Positions 1 to 5,330 of a stretch of 5,330 nucleotides of DNA are shown in pieces. A model generated the notes under the pieces. It searched no databases, was not told the origin of the DNA, and saw only the letters and a program-made list of their open reading frames with translations. The position numbers and the translations under genes were made by a program. The DNA comes from Candidatus Omnitrophota bacterium (lineage in GTDB: Bacteria; Omnitrophota; Gorgyraeia; Gygaellales; Profunditerraquicolaceae): NCBI GenBank assembly GCA_016938245.1, contig JAFGUY010000087.1, forward strand, positions 1 to 5,330, written 5' to 3'. Within the stretch, counting starts at the first letter, position 1. Each line of letters opens with the position of its first letter.

Positions 1-6
1 ATGTCG

Positions 7-31
7 TAAGTTATGATTTTTCATAAGTTAT
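7..31. repeat. Short direct and inverted repeats in the leader of the I42 gene
   Basis: The 8-base word TAAGTTAT occurs at 7-14 and again at 24-31, 17 bases apart. Between and overlapping the copies, TTATGA (11-16) and TCATAA (21-26) form a perfect 6-bp inverted repeat around a TTTT loop. The arrangement lies about 45 bases upstream of the first start codon and could be a regulator-binding site or a small hairpin. In AT-rich DNA such short matches also arise by chance. The stem has one G:C pair and no following T-run on the plus strand, so it is a poor terminator. Any gene upstream of the window must have ended by about base 26, because all three plus frames contain stops there. Confidence 0.3.
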
Positions 32-56
32 AGAAACTGGCTTTTTGAAAATAATC

Positions 57-63
57 GGAAGGA
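57..63 (+). promoter_or_regulatory. Ribosome binding site that supports the TTG start at 74
   Basis: GGAAGGA at 57-63 is a good Shine-Dalgarno match ending 10 bases before the TTG at 74. The reading frame is open upstream back to a TGA at 14-16 but contains no ATG, GTG or other TTG, and no alternative start exists within the following signal peptide. This purine block therefore decides the start. Confidence 0.7.
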
Positions 64-73
64 AAAATATTTT

Positions 74-535
74 TTGACAAAGTACTGGAAGAATAAAATA
101 AAAATAACGAGACTACTTTTAATAACTTTTCTTGCTCTTGCATCGCTTTGCTCTGCCGTAGGGCCTGAAGAGGATAAGGTAATCCGGGCACGCTTAGGGG
201 AGAATTTTACAATTACGCTTGAATCCAATGCAACTACCGGCTATACGTGGGAATTCTCCAAGCCGTTAGATAAAGAGTTCGTAAGGCTAACGAATACATT
301 TTATGAAACGAAAGAAACAGGATTAGTTGGCGCCCCGGGCAAACAGGTGTGGATTTTTGAAGCGCTTAAAACAGGCACAGTAACCATAGCTTTTGAATAT
401 ATACGCCCTTGGGATAAAGGTGCACCTCCTGAAAAAGAAGAATCATTCACAATTCTTATAATGGAAAATGAACCAGAGAGAATACGTATTGGCGGCGATA
501 TTACCGTAACAGGCGTAAACAGAAAAGGATTTTAA
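74..535 (+). CDS. Secreted chagasin-like cysteine protease inhibitor (MEROPS I42 family)
   Basis: Chagasin-family proteins are small beta-sandwich inhibitors that block papain-like (C1) cysteine proteases through three loops. All three loop motifs are visible in this 153-residue protein. The NxTTGYxW loop is at residues 52-59 (N52, T54-T55-G56, W59), the G-x-P-G loop followed by W is at 86-93, and the RPW loop is at 111-113. Residues 1-13 are basic (five Lys, one Arg) and 14-28 are hydrophobic, ending CSA, which looks like a Sec signal peptide cleaved after A28. C26 does not sit in a good lipobox, so I favour a soluble exported protein. The inhibitor domain covers about residues 35-130, and a roughly 22-residue tail of unknown role follows. 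The start is a TTG supported by a Shine-Dalgarno site. It is the first gene of a three-gene run, with acetolactate decarboxylase 35 bases downstream. Family assignment is strong; the target protease is unknown and could be the cell's own or foreign. Confidence 0.88.
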   Translation: MTKYWKNKIKITRLLLITFLALASLCSAVGPEEDKVIRARLGENFTITLESNATTGYTWEFSKPLDKEFVRLTNTFYETKETGLVGAPGKQVWIFEALKTGTVTIAFEYIRPWDKGAPPEKEESFTILIMENEPERIRIGGDITVTGVNRKGF

Positions 536-570
536 CCAAATGGAAAAATTAAGGATAGGTATAAGCAAAG

Positions 571-1350
571 ATGCTTAAAAATTTAATTTTTTTCGTGTTT
601 ATTTTGTCTTTTCTTTCTGCCGGGTGCTCTACTGCCGTAAAGATAAACGGGATTACCCAAGTTTCTACTATTGATGCTTTGCTCGTCGGAGTTTACGACG
701 GCCATATGGATTTAAAGGAACTACGTAATTATGGCGATTTTGGAATCGGGACATTTGAGGGGTTAGATGGAGAGATGATTCTGCTTAACGGAAAATTTTA
801 TAAAGTCCGGGCCGACGGTAAAATATACCGGCCACGGCTTTACGAAAAGACGCCCTTTGCCTGCGTTACCAAGTTTACCCCTGATTATAGCGAAGCAATA
901 AGCGGCCCGGTTAACTTTAAAGCGCTTGAGGAAAAAATTAATTCCGTAGTCCCTTACCAAAACCGTTTCTGCGCATTCATCTTACATGGAGATTTTAACC
1001 GTGTTCAGACAAGAAGCGTTTCTGCCCAGAAGAAGCCCTATCCTGCGCTTAAAGAAGTAATTAAGAACCAGCCGGTTTTTGAACTTTTAAATGTGCGTGG
1101 ATCATTAATAGGTTTTCGTTCTCCTGATTTTATTAAGGGGCTAAATGTACCCGGTTACCATATCCATTTTGTTACTGATGACTTTTTAGCGGGAGGGCAT
1201 GTGCTTGAATTTGAGGCAACTAAAGGGACCCTTAAGATTGATACTGTACACGATTGGATAAGTATCTATCTTCCTGCGGATAACCAGTGTTTTAATGAAG
1301 CTGATTTAAAAACAGACCGGGCAGAAGAGTTAGATAGCGTAGAAAAATAA
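571..1350 (+). CDS. budA: Alpha-acetolactate decarboxylase, predicted lipoprotein
   Basis: The enzyme converts (S)-2-acetolactate to (R)-acetoin and CO2, a step of the acetoin/2,3-butanediol pathway that also removes acetolactate made for branched-chain amino acids. The 259-residue protein has typical family length plus a leader. Family motifs in order are the QVSTxxALLxGxYDG block (30-44), FEGLDGE (62-68), the RSV...KPYPxL region (148-160), GFRSP (181-185) and PGYHIHF...GGHVLEF (194-214). His197, His199 and His210 match the spacing of the zinc ligands known from the Brevibacillus enzyme (194, 196, 207). Glu68 and Arg148 fall at the same offset as its catalytic Glu65 and Arg145. A C-terminal Glu (E253 or E258) may stand for Glu253. 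Residues 1-19 form a hydrophobic leader ending SAGC, a plausible lipobox, so the mature enzyme would be lipid-anchored at C19 outside the cytoplasm. The start has AAGGATAGG at 551-559. The downstream radical SAM gene begins 3 bases after its stop. Confidence 0.92.
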   Translation: MLKNLIFFVFILSFLSAGCSTAVKINGITQVSTIDALLVGVYDGHMDLKELRNYGDFGIGTFEGLDGEMILLNGKFYKVRADGKIYRPRLYEKTPFACVTKFTPDYSEAISGPVNFKALEEKINSVVPYQNRFCAFILHGDFNRVQTRSVSAQKKPYPALKEVIKNQPVFELLNVRGSLIGFRSPDFIKGLNVPGYHIHFVTDDFLAGGHVLEFEATKGTLKIDTVHDWISIYLPADNQCFNEADLKTDRAEELDSVEK

Positions 1351-1353
1351 TTA

Positions 1354-2454
1354 ATGCTTAAAAGGATACTTATATTAATAGCTCTTATATTTTTTTCAAT
1401 CGGAGCTTTTTTTATTGCTAAGGGGTTTGTTTTTGGCTCGCCAGATTTTAAGGAAGCATTATATTGGCAGGATGATGGTAACGGCAAGGTGCGCTGCGTT
1501 TTATGCCCCCGGCAGTGCCTGATACCTAAAGGCCAGCGCGGGTTTTGCCGGGCAAGAAGGAATATTGATGGTAAGCTTTATGCAGTAAATTACGGCCAGC
1601 CGGTTGCGATGCATGTTGATCCGGTTGAGAAAAAACCTCTCTTTCATGTTTATCCCGGGACAAAATCATTTTCTATTGCTACTGCCGGATGTAACTTAAG
1701 GTGTAAGTTTTGCCAGAATTGGGAGATTTCTCAATTAGACCCTAAATCCGTAAGGGTTGCGTTTGTTCCTCCCGAAGATATCGTAAGAGAAGCTAAGAAA
1801 ACCGGTTCAAAAACAATTGCCTTTACTTATACGGAACCTACTATTTTTTATGAATATATGCTCGATGTGGCAAAAGAAGCTAATAAGCAAGGCGTTGCCT
1901 GTGTTATGCATTCAGCCGGTTTTATTAATGAAGATCCTCTGCGAGAGTTATCAAAATACTTAATTGCTGCAAATATTGACCTAAAAGGCTTTAGCGAAGA
2001 GTTTTACTCTTCTTTCTGCGAAGGGAGCCTGGCTGATGTCCTCAGGTCGATTAAAATCTTAAAAGAAGAAGGAGTATGGATAGAAATAACTAACCTTATT
2101 ATCCCCACTGCTAATGATTCTGATGGAGAAATCTGCAATCTTTGTCTATGGATTAAGGATAACTTAGGGCCTGATACGCCGGTACATTTCTCAAGATTTT
2201 TTCCGATGTACAGGCTCACGGATCTATTTTCTACTCCTTTAAATACTTTAATTCGCGCAAAAGAGATTGCTAAAAGCGTAGGATTACGTTATGTTTATAT
2301 AGGTAATGTTCCTCAGAATGTAGGAGAGGATACTATATGCCCTGTTTGCGGTAAACTTTTGGTTAAACGAATAGGCTATAATATTTTAGAAAATAATATT
2401 ATCAAGGGTAAGTGTAAATTCTGCGGCTCAGTTATTTCCGGGGTATGGGACTAA
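1354..2454 (+). CDS. amrS: Membrane-anchored radical SAM protein of the AmmeMemoRadiSam (AmrS) type
   Basis: This is a radical SAM protein related to pyruvate formate-lyase activating enzymes. The CxxxCxxC motif that binds the 4Fe-4S cluster is at C113, C117 and C120, followed by QNW. Before it is the family's N-terminal cysteine set, C48, C51, C55 and C65, in a CxxCPxxC...GxC pattern, and the YGxPVAMHVDPVEKKPLFHV-like segment at 80-99. The C-terminus carries a probable zinc ribbon, C329, C332, C354 and C357, ending in the family-typical GVW. In genomes where this family is paired with AMMECR1 and Memo proteins its reaction is not established to my knowledge. Neither partner is present here. 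Residues 1-4 are basic (MLKR) and 5-22 are a hydrophobic helix, which ordinary cytoplasmic members lack. No in-frame ATG, GTG or TTG exists between this helix and the catalytic domain. The start lies 3 bases after the acetolactate decarboxylase stop with only a weak ribosome site, suggesting translational coupling. Confidence 0.85.
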   Translation: MLKRILILIALIFFSIGAFFIAKGFVFGSPDFKEALYWQDDGNGKVRCVLCPRQCLIPKGQRGFCRARRNIDGKLYAVNYGQPVAMHVDPVEKKPLFHVYPGTKSFSIATAGCNLRCKFCQNWEISQLDPKSVRVAFVPPEDIVREAKKTGSKTIAFTYTEPTIFYEYMLDVAKEANKQGVACVMHSAGFINEDPLRELSKYLIAANIDLKGFSEEFYSSFCEGSLADVLRSIKILKEEGVWIEITNLIIPTANDSDGEICNLCLWIKDNLGPDTPVHFSRFFPMYRLTDLFSTPLNTLIRAKEIAKSVGLRYVYIGNVPQNVGEDTICPVCGKLLVKRIGYNILENNIIKGKCKFCGSVISGVWD

Positions 2455-4577
2455 TGCCGCATATTTTTAAAGGCGAAGATTATATTAAGAGTTAACAGGA
2501 CAATAAGGCTTTTCGGGACTCCCAAAAACGGTATGAGTATTACTCCGCAAAACAGAGTCCCTAAGAATGCGCCTGCTAAGTCAGCGGAGTAAATAGTTGT
2601 AGTTATATTTTTTGGGTTGAATTTATTTTCTTTCAAGCTTTCAGCCAAAAGCGGGTAAGAAGCCCCGGTTAATATCCCGCATATCAATGCATAAAGATAA
2701 AATATAATATCCGCGTAATTTAGCCCGCCGATAATTTTTAAAATTGAAGATAATCCAAAGATAGCGATCGCCCATGATAGGTAAATTAACGGTAGTAAAT
2801 TATTAAGGCGGGTATTGAGCCTACTCATAAGGAATGTCCCAATGCTTAAGCCTGCCATAAATAGCGCAATTAATAAACCCAGCTTCCAGAATAGCCCCCC
2901 GCAGTAAGTTTGGAACAAAACGAATATTATCGAACTTAAGCCTATAGATGTAAATCCGATTGCCCCCGTATTTAAAAGGCAGGAAATTTTCTTTGATAAA
3001 AATGCAAGCGCCATTATAAATATTGCCAGTAACGAAAGTATTATGATTATAAATCCGCGCATCTTTATGGAATCTATTTTTAAATCAGGATAAAACTTAA
3101 TTTGTTCTAAGATAAGGTAGTTAAGGAATCCCGTAGGGTTAAGGTCAGTATTCGTCTCGGTTTTTCTATCCAGATTATTTTGTATATAGCTTTGCATTGC
3201 CGGATTCAGCGAATCCTTAAAATGATAGATTGTAAAAAAATCGGTTTGCGGATTAACTTCGGAGAAATTCTTAATCAAGTCCTCTCCGCGGATTCTCCCT
3301 GCATTAGAAGCAGTAATAATCATAGCATTAGAAGGAATGATTATTTTGTTTTCGAATACTTTATCTACGGCACTGATTATGCTGGAGTTAAATTTAGAAA
3401 ATTGAGGGCTTAGTATTTCACGTTTAGAGGGGATAGAGAATGAAAATGTGCCCGGGGGTTTTAGCCTTAAGGAGATAAGTTTAAAGAATCCTTCGGTAAA
3501 ATAGCGGTTTAAAGAGAGGCTTGCGGGTGCGGGCATATCCATTAAAATAGCGTCGTAGCGCTTATTTGTATTCTTAAGGTACACCCTAGGGTCATCAGTA
3601 ATAAAATTAACCTTAGCTTTTATTTCTCCGGGCAGTTTTTCTTTAGCTAGTTTGGAGATGATAGGGTTTATCTGAAGGCAATCTAAAGAGTCCGGTTTAT
3701 ATTTGATTATTTCTTCAGCCTGTCCGGAGAGCACCGCTCCGATAAAGAGGATATCTTTCTTATTCGAAGTACTAAGCGCTGATAAGCTTATATGAATAAA
3801 CTCTTCAGTCGCAGCCTTATCTTCACTAGTTGCCAAAAGCGAGCCTTCGGAGAATATCGCTGTTGTGCTTTCCTTGTAAACGGATAAAATTGGGCCATAG
3901 CGTGATCCTAAATTTAAAATGATCTTGGCATTGCCCAGTTCTTTCTGAAGGATAAAACTGAATAATTTAAAAGAGCAAAAAGTTAATGAAATAATAAGCG
4001 CAGTAACCAGGATTTTCTTATAGCTGTTTTTTATCCCTAGAACCAAAAGTACCGGTAATAATGAGAAAAATAAAGGATTTGTATAGTTATTCAGATAAAC
4101 GGTAAAAGCTACTCCCCCTATAATAAACCCTATCGCTTCGAAGGCAAAGAATTTAGCATAAACATTTTTTTGCGGCGGGTTTACTTTAAGATATTCCTGC
4201 ACAAGCCCCCGGAATATATTTCCTATGATAAAAGCAGTCGGCCCGATTAATGCAATGCTTGATACCAATAAAAGCCTTAGGCTTGCCGTTTCGTAATATT
4301 TCAGCCCGGATAATAGCTTAACCAGATGGATAAGAGAGATGGAGATAAAAAATGATAAAGAGGCAGCGAGGAGTAGCGGTAAACCCTTAAATTTATGCGG
4401 TGTTTTTGTGATACTGCCTAAAGAGCAGAAGATAATCCAAAACCCCGCCGCTATTATAAAGCTTAGCTCATTCTTAGCAATTGAAAAGCTGAATTCGCGT
4501 AAAAAAATAAGCTGAAATATTGAGGTAATAATCCCGAAAGTTACGAAGATAAGCATGGATAATCTCCCCTTCTTCAT
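2451..4577 (-). CDS. Polytopic membrane protein with a central spermidine-synthase-like domain, nucleotide-binding motifs degenerate
   Basis: The 708-residue protein has the layout of bacterial membrane-fused spermidine-synthase-like proteins. About seven hydrophobic segments lie in residues 8-208, a soluble Rossmann-type domain spans about 220-427, a linker with the family N-x-D-x-x-P motif is at 476-481, and about seven more membrane segments lie in 508-704. Recognisable family features are LRE...NEL at 26-38, SRYGPI at 225-230, DxPxPxxxxLNRYFT at 347-361 and YSADLAGAFLG at 663-673. Several positions that bind SAM or decarboxylated SAM in the family are changed: the glycine-rich loop reads GAVLSG (280-285), the acidic ribose-binding motif reads LQIN (301-304), and GD reads DD (328-329). 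Asp347, at the usual catalytic position, is kept. It may be a transporter or methyltransferase-like protein rather than an aminopropyltransferase; function is unassigned. ATG at 4577 has AAGG 8 bases upstream, but an in-frame ATG at 4556 (residue 8) has a stronger GGGGAG. Its stop overlaps the convergent radical SAM gene by 4 bases. Confidence 0.82.
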   Translation of the reverse strand: MKKGRLSMLIFVTFGIITSIFQLIFLREFSFSIAKNELSFIIAAGFWIIFCSLGSITKTPHKFKGLPLLLAASLSFFISISLIHLVKLLSGLKYYETASLRLLLVSSIALIGPTAFIIGNIFRGLVQEYLKVNPPQKNVYAKFFAFEAIGFIIGGVAFTVYLNNYTNPLFFSLLPVLLVLGIKNSYKKILVTALIISLTFCSFKLFSFILQKELGNAKIILNLGSRYGPILSVYKESTTAIFSEGSLLATSEDKAATEEFIHISLSALSTSNKKDILFIGAVLSGQAEEIIKYKPDSLDCLQINPIISKLAKEKLPGEIKAKVNFITDDPRVYLKNTNKRYDAILMDMPAPASLSLNRYFTEGFFKLISLRLKPPGTFSFSIPSKREILSPQFSKFNSSIISAVDKVFENKIIIPSNAMIITASNAGRIRGEDLIKNFSEVNPQTDFFTIYHFKDSLNPAMQSYIQNNLDRKTETNTDLNPTGFLNYLILEQIKFYPDLKIDSIKMRGFIIIILSLLAIFIMALAFLSKKISCLLNTGAIGFTSIGLSSIIFVLFQTYCGGLFWKLGLLIALFMAGLSIGTFLMSRLNTRLNNLLPLIYLSWAIAIFGLSSILKIIGGLNYADIIFYLYALICGILTGASYPLLAESLKENKFNPKNITTTIYSADLAGAFLGTLFCGVILIPFLGVPKSLIVLLTLNIIFAFKNMRH
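4564..4569 (-). promoter_or_regulatory. Internal ribosome binding site favouring a downstream start at 4556
   Basis: Read on the minus strand, GGGGAG lies 7 bases before an in-frame ATG at 4556-4554, inside the first codons of the annotated gene. It is stronger than the AAGG (4589-4586) serving the ATG at 4577. Starting at 4556 would remove seven residues (MKKGRLS), including the basic N-terminal charges, and leave the first membrane segment intact. Both starts remain possible. Confidence 0.45.
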
Positions 4578-4622
4578 TATATTAACCTTAAGAGAGAAGA
4601 AAGTCCATATTATTTATCCTTC

Positions 4623-4651
4623 TTTACATAATATTTAAAATCTGGTAATAT
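4623..4651 (+). promoter_or_regulatory. Sigma70-type promoter for tRNA-Arg
   Basis: TTTACA at 4623-4628 and TAATAT at 4646-4651 are separated by exactly 17 bases. TGG directly precedes the second box, giving an extended -10 (TGn). Transcription would begin about 7 bases later, near 4658, only one or two bases before the mature tRNA 5' end at 4660, so the precursor would have almost no 5' leader. No other gene lies between this promoter and the tRNA, and the same transcript could continue into the histidine kinase gene. Confidence 0.65.
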
Positions 4652-4659
4652 GTTTTCAA

Positions 4660-4733
4660 GCGCCCATAGCTCAATTGGATAGAGCGTTAGTCTACGGAAC
4701 TAAAGGTTGCTGGTTCGATTCCAGCTGGGCGCA
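4660..4733 (+). tRNA. tRNA-Arg (anticodon ACG)
   Basis: A complete cloverleaf can be drawn. The acceptor stem GCGCCCA (4660-4666) pairs perfectly with TGGGCGC (4726-4732). The D stem GCTC (4669-4672) pairs with GAGC (4682-4685). The anticodon stem TTAGT (4687-4691) pairs with ACTAA (4699-4703) around the loop CTACGGA (4692-4698). The T stem GCTGG (4709-4713) pairs with CCAGC (4721-4725) around TTCGATT. The anticodon at 4694-4696 is ACG, which reads arginine CGN codons; A34 is normally deaminated to inosine by TadA. The discriminator base is A4733, and the genome continues CAAAT, so the 3' CCA is not encoded and must be added by a nucleotidyltransferase. Confidence 0.97.
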
Positions 4734-4753
4734 CAAATATACGTGAGGAAGGG

Positions 4754-5330
4754 ATGCCGGAAAATAAACAAAGCACGGAGTTGTTAAGGAGAGACATACC
4801 CAGATTAGTACTCCAGGAATTAAACGAAGACCCTTATTACAGGTTTAAGCTGGTTTTTGCCCTGATGGGCGTAATTCCGCTTTTGACTTTTGTTTATATT
4901 ATGCTTGGTGTCTTGCCGCGCGGTACAGTAAATTTCGGAAAAATCAGTCCAATCTTGTACGTTCTCATTATTATTTCGTTACTATCTTTCTTTTTAGGCT
5001 ACGGGACGATAAGAAAACTTCTTAATAAAATCATCTTTTATGCCGCGGAAATGAAACGCAGTGAACAGCTTAAGGCAGGCCTTGTTGCGTTAGTCTCCCA
5101 TGATTTTGAGATTCCGATAGGGATACTTAAAGAGTCTATCTCTAATATAACTAACGGGAGCCATGGCACATTAAATGAAACTCAAAGCAGCAGGCTTAAT
5201 TCTTGCCAGGCTACTTTGGATAATATGAGCCATACCATAAAGACCCTGCTGGATCTTTATAAAATTGAAGCAGGATTAATTACTGACCTACGTAAAAGTA
5301 ATAGAAAATATATTACCCCCGCTTCCATGG
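4754..5330 (+). CDS. Membrane sensor histidine kinase, 3' end outside the window
   Basis: The visible 192 residues form the N-terminal part of a two-component sensor kinase. An acidic/basic cytoplasmic head (1-31) is followed by two predicted membrane helices (about 32-54 and 66-84). The loop between them has only about a dozen residues (PRGTVNFGKIS region), too short for a folded periplasmic sensor. A charged helix (about 85-108) then leads into a HisKA dimerisation domain (about 105-176). The H-box reads VSHDFEIPIG (114-123), with His116 the expected phosphorylation site and Pro121 conserved; canonical kinases have SHELRTPL, so the Arg is replaced by Glu. The second helix ends LLDLYKIEAG (165-174), as is usual. 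The ATP-binding HATPase domain and any receiver domain would lie beyond 5330. GAGG at 4745-4748, within the purine run GAGGAAGGG, precedes the ATG. The gene starts 20 bases after tRNA-Arg with no space for a terminator, so the two may be co-transcribed. Confidence 0.82.
   Translation, partial: MPENKQSTELLRRDIPRLVLQELNEDPYYRFKLVFALMGVIPLLTFVYIMLGVLPRGTVNFGKISPILYVLIIISLLSFFLGYGTIRKLLNKIIFYAAEMKRSEQLKAGLVALVSHDFEIPIGILKESISNITNGSHGTLNETQSSRLNSCQATLDNMSHTIKTLLDLYKIEAGLITDLRKSNRKYITPASM

Noticed and set aside
29..34. Possible -10 box TATAGA upstream of the I42 gene
   Set aside because: It matches 4 of 6 positions, but no -35 box is visible at a suitable distance and the true promoter may lie before the window.
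28..228. Minus-strand open frame overlapping the I42 gene start
   Set aside because: It is antisense to the signal peptide and the NxTTGY motif region of a recognisable family member, and its product resembles nothing I know.
2378..2402. Inverted repeat ATAATATT / AATATTAT inside the end of the radical SAM gene, possible terminator for the minus-strand gene
   Set aside because: The stem contains only A:T pairs and lies in a conserved coding segment. It would be too weak for an intrinsic terminator and is expected by chance in AT-rich codons.
3180..3413. Plus-strand open frame of 77 codons opposite the membrane protein gene
   Set aside because: It lies wholly within the antisense strand of a well-supported gene with recognisable domain motifs, has no recognisable protein features, and is best explained as a shadow frame.
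4628..4659. Minus-strand promoter for the membrane protein, TTGAAA (4659-4654) with TATTAT (4633-4628)
   Set aside because: The spacer is 20 bases, too long for a standard sigma70 promoter, and the boxes at 16-17 bases match only 3 of 6 positions. A promoter for this gene must exist nearby, but I cannot place it.
4660..4733. tRNA-Arg as an attachment site for an integrated element
   Set aside because: No integrase gene and no repeated copy of the tRNA 3' end were seen in the window, and the flanking genes look like ordinary chromosomal genes.

Overview
The window looks like chromosomal DNA from an AT-rich (roughly 40% GC by eye) Gram-negative-type bacterium. Gene arrangement is compact, with a lipoprotein signal, a membrane histidine kinase and several envelope proteins. 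The mix of an I42-type inhibitor, a spermidine-synthase-like membrane protein and an AmmeMemoRadiSam-type radical SAM enzyme would fit an uncultured lineage such as Omnitrophota or a deltaproteobacterial relative. That placement is an inference from protein style only and cannot be settled from this sequence.

Layout. Positions 1-73 are a short leader with a small inverted repeat and an 8-bp direct repeat. A plus-strand cluster of three closely spaced genes follows: a secreted chagasin-like (I42) cysteine protease inhibitor starting at TTG (74-535), a lipoprotein alpha-acetolactate decarboxylase (571-1350), and a membrane-anchored AmrS-like radical SAM protein (1354-2454). The gaps are 35 and 3 nt, so they are probably one operon. 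A large minus-strand gene (4577-2451) encodes a 708-residue membrane protein with a central spermidine-synthase-like domain. Its stop codon overlaps the last bases of the radical SAM gene. A short divergent intergenic region (4578-4659) carries a good sigma70-type promoter for tRNA-Arg(ACG) at 4660-4733. Only 20 nt after the tRNA, a membrane sensor histidine kinase starts at 4754 and runs off the window end.

How the genes fit together. All three operon proteins begin with a secretion or membrane-targeting segment, so the operon appears directed to the cell envelope. ALDC would convert acetolactate to acetoin outside the cytoplasm and the I42 protein would protect against papain-like cysteine proteases. 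The radical SAM enzyme's target is unknown and its usual AMMECR1 and Memo partners are not in the window. No established pathway links the three.

The points most worth a second look are the lipoprotein ALDC, the apparently obligatory membrane anchor on a radical SAM enzyme, the eroded nucleotide-binding motifs of the spermidine-synthase-like protein, and the likely tRNA-kinase co-transcript. I saw no CRISPR array, insertion sequence, integrase or rRNA.
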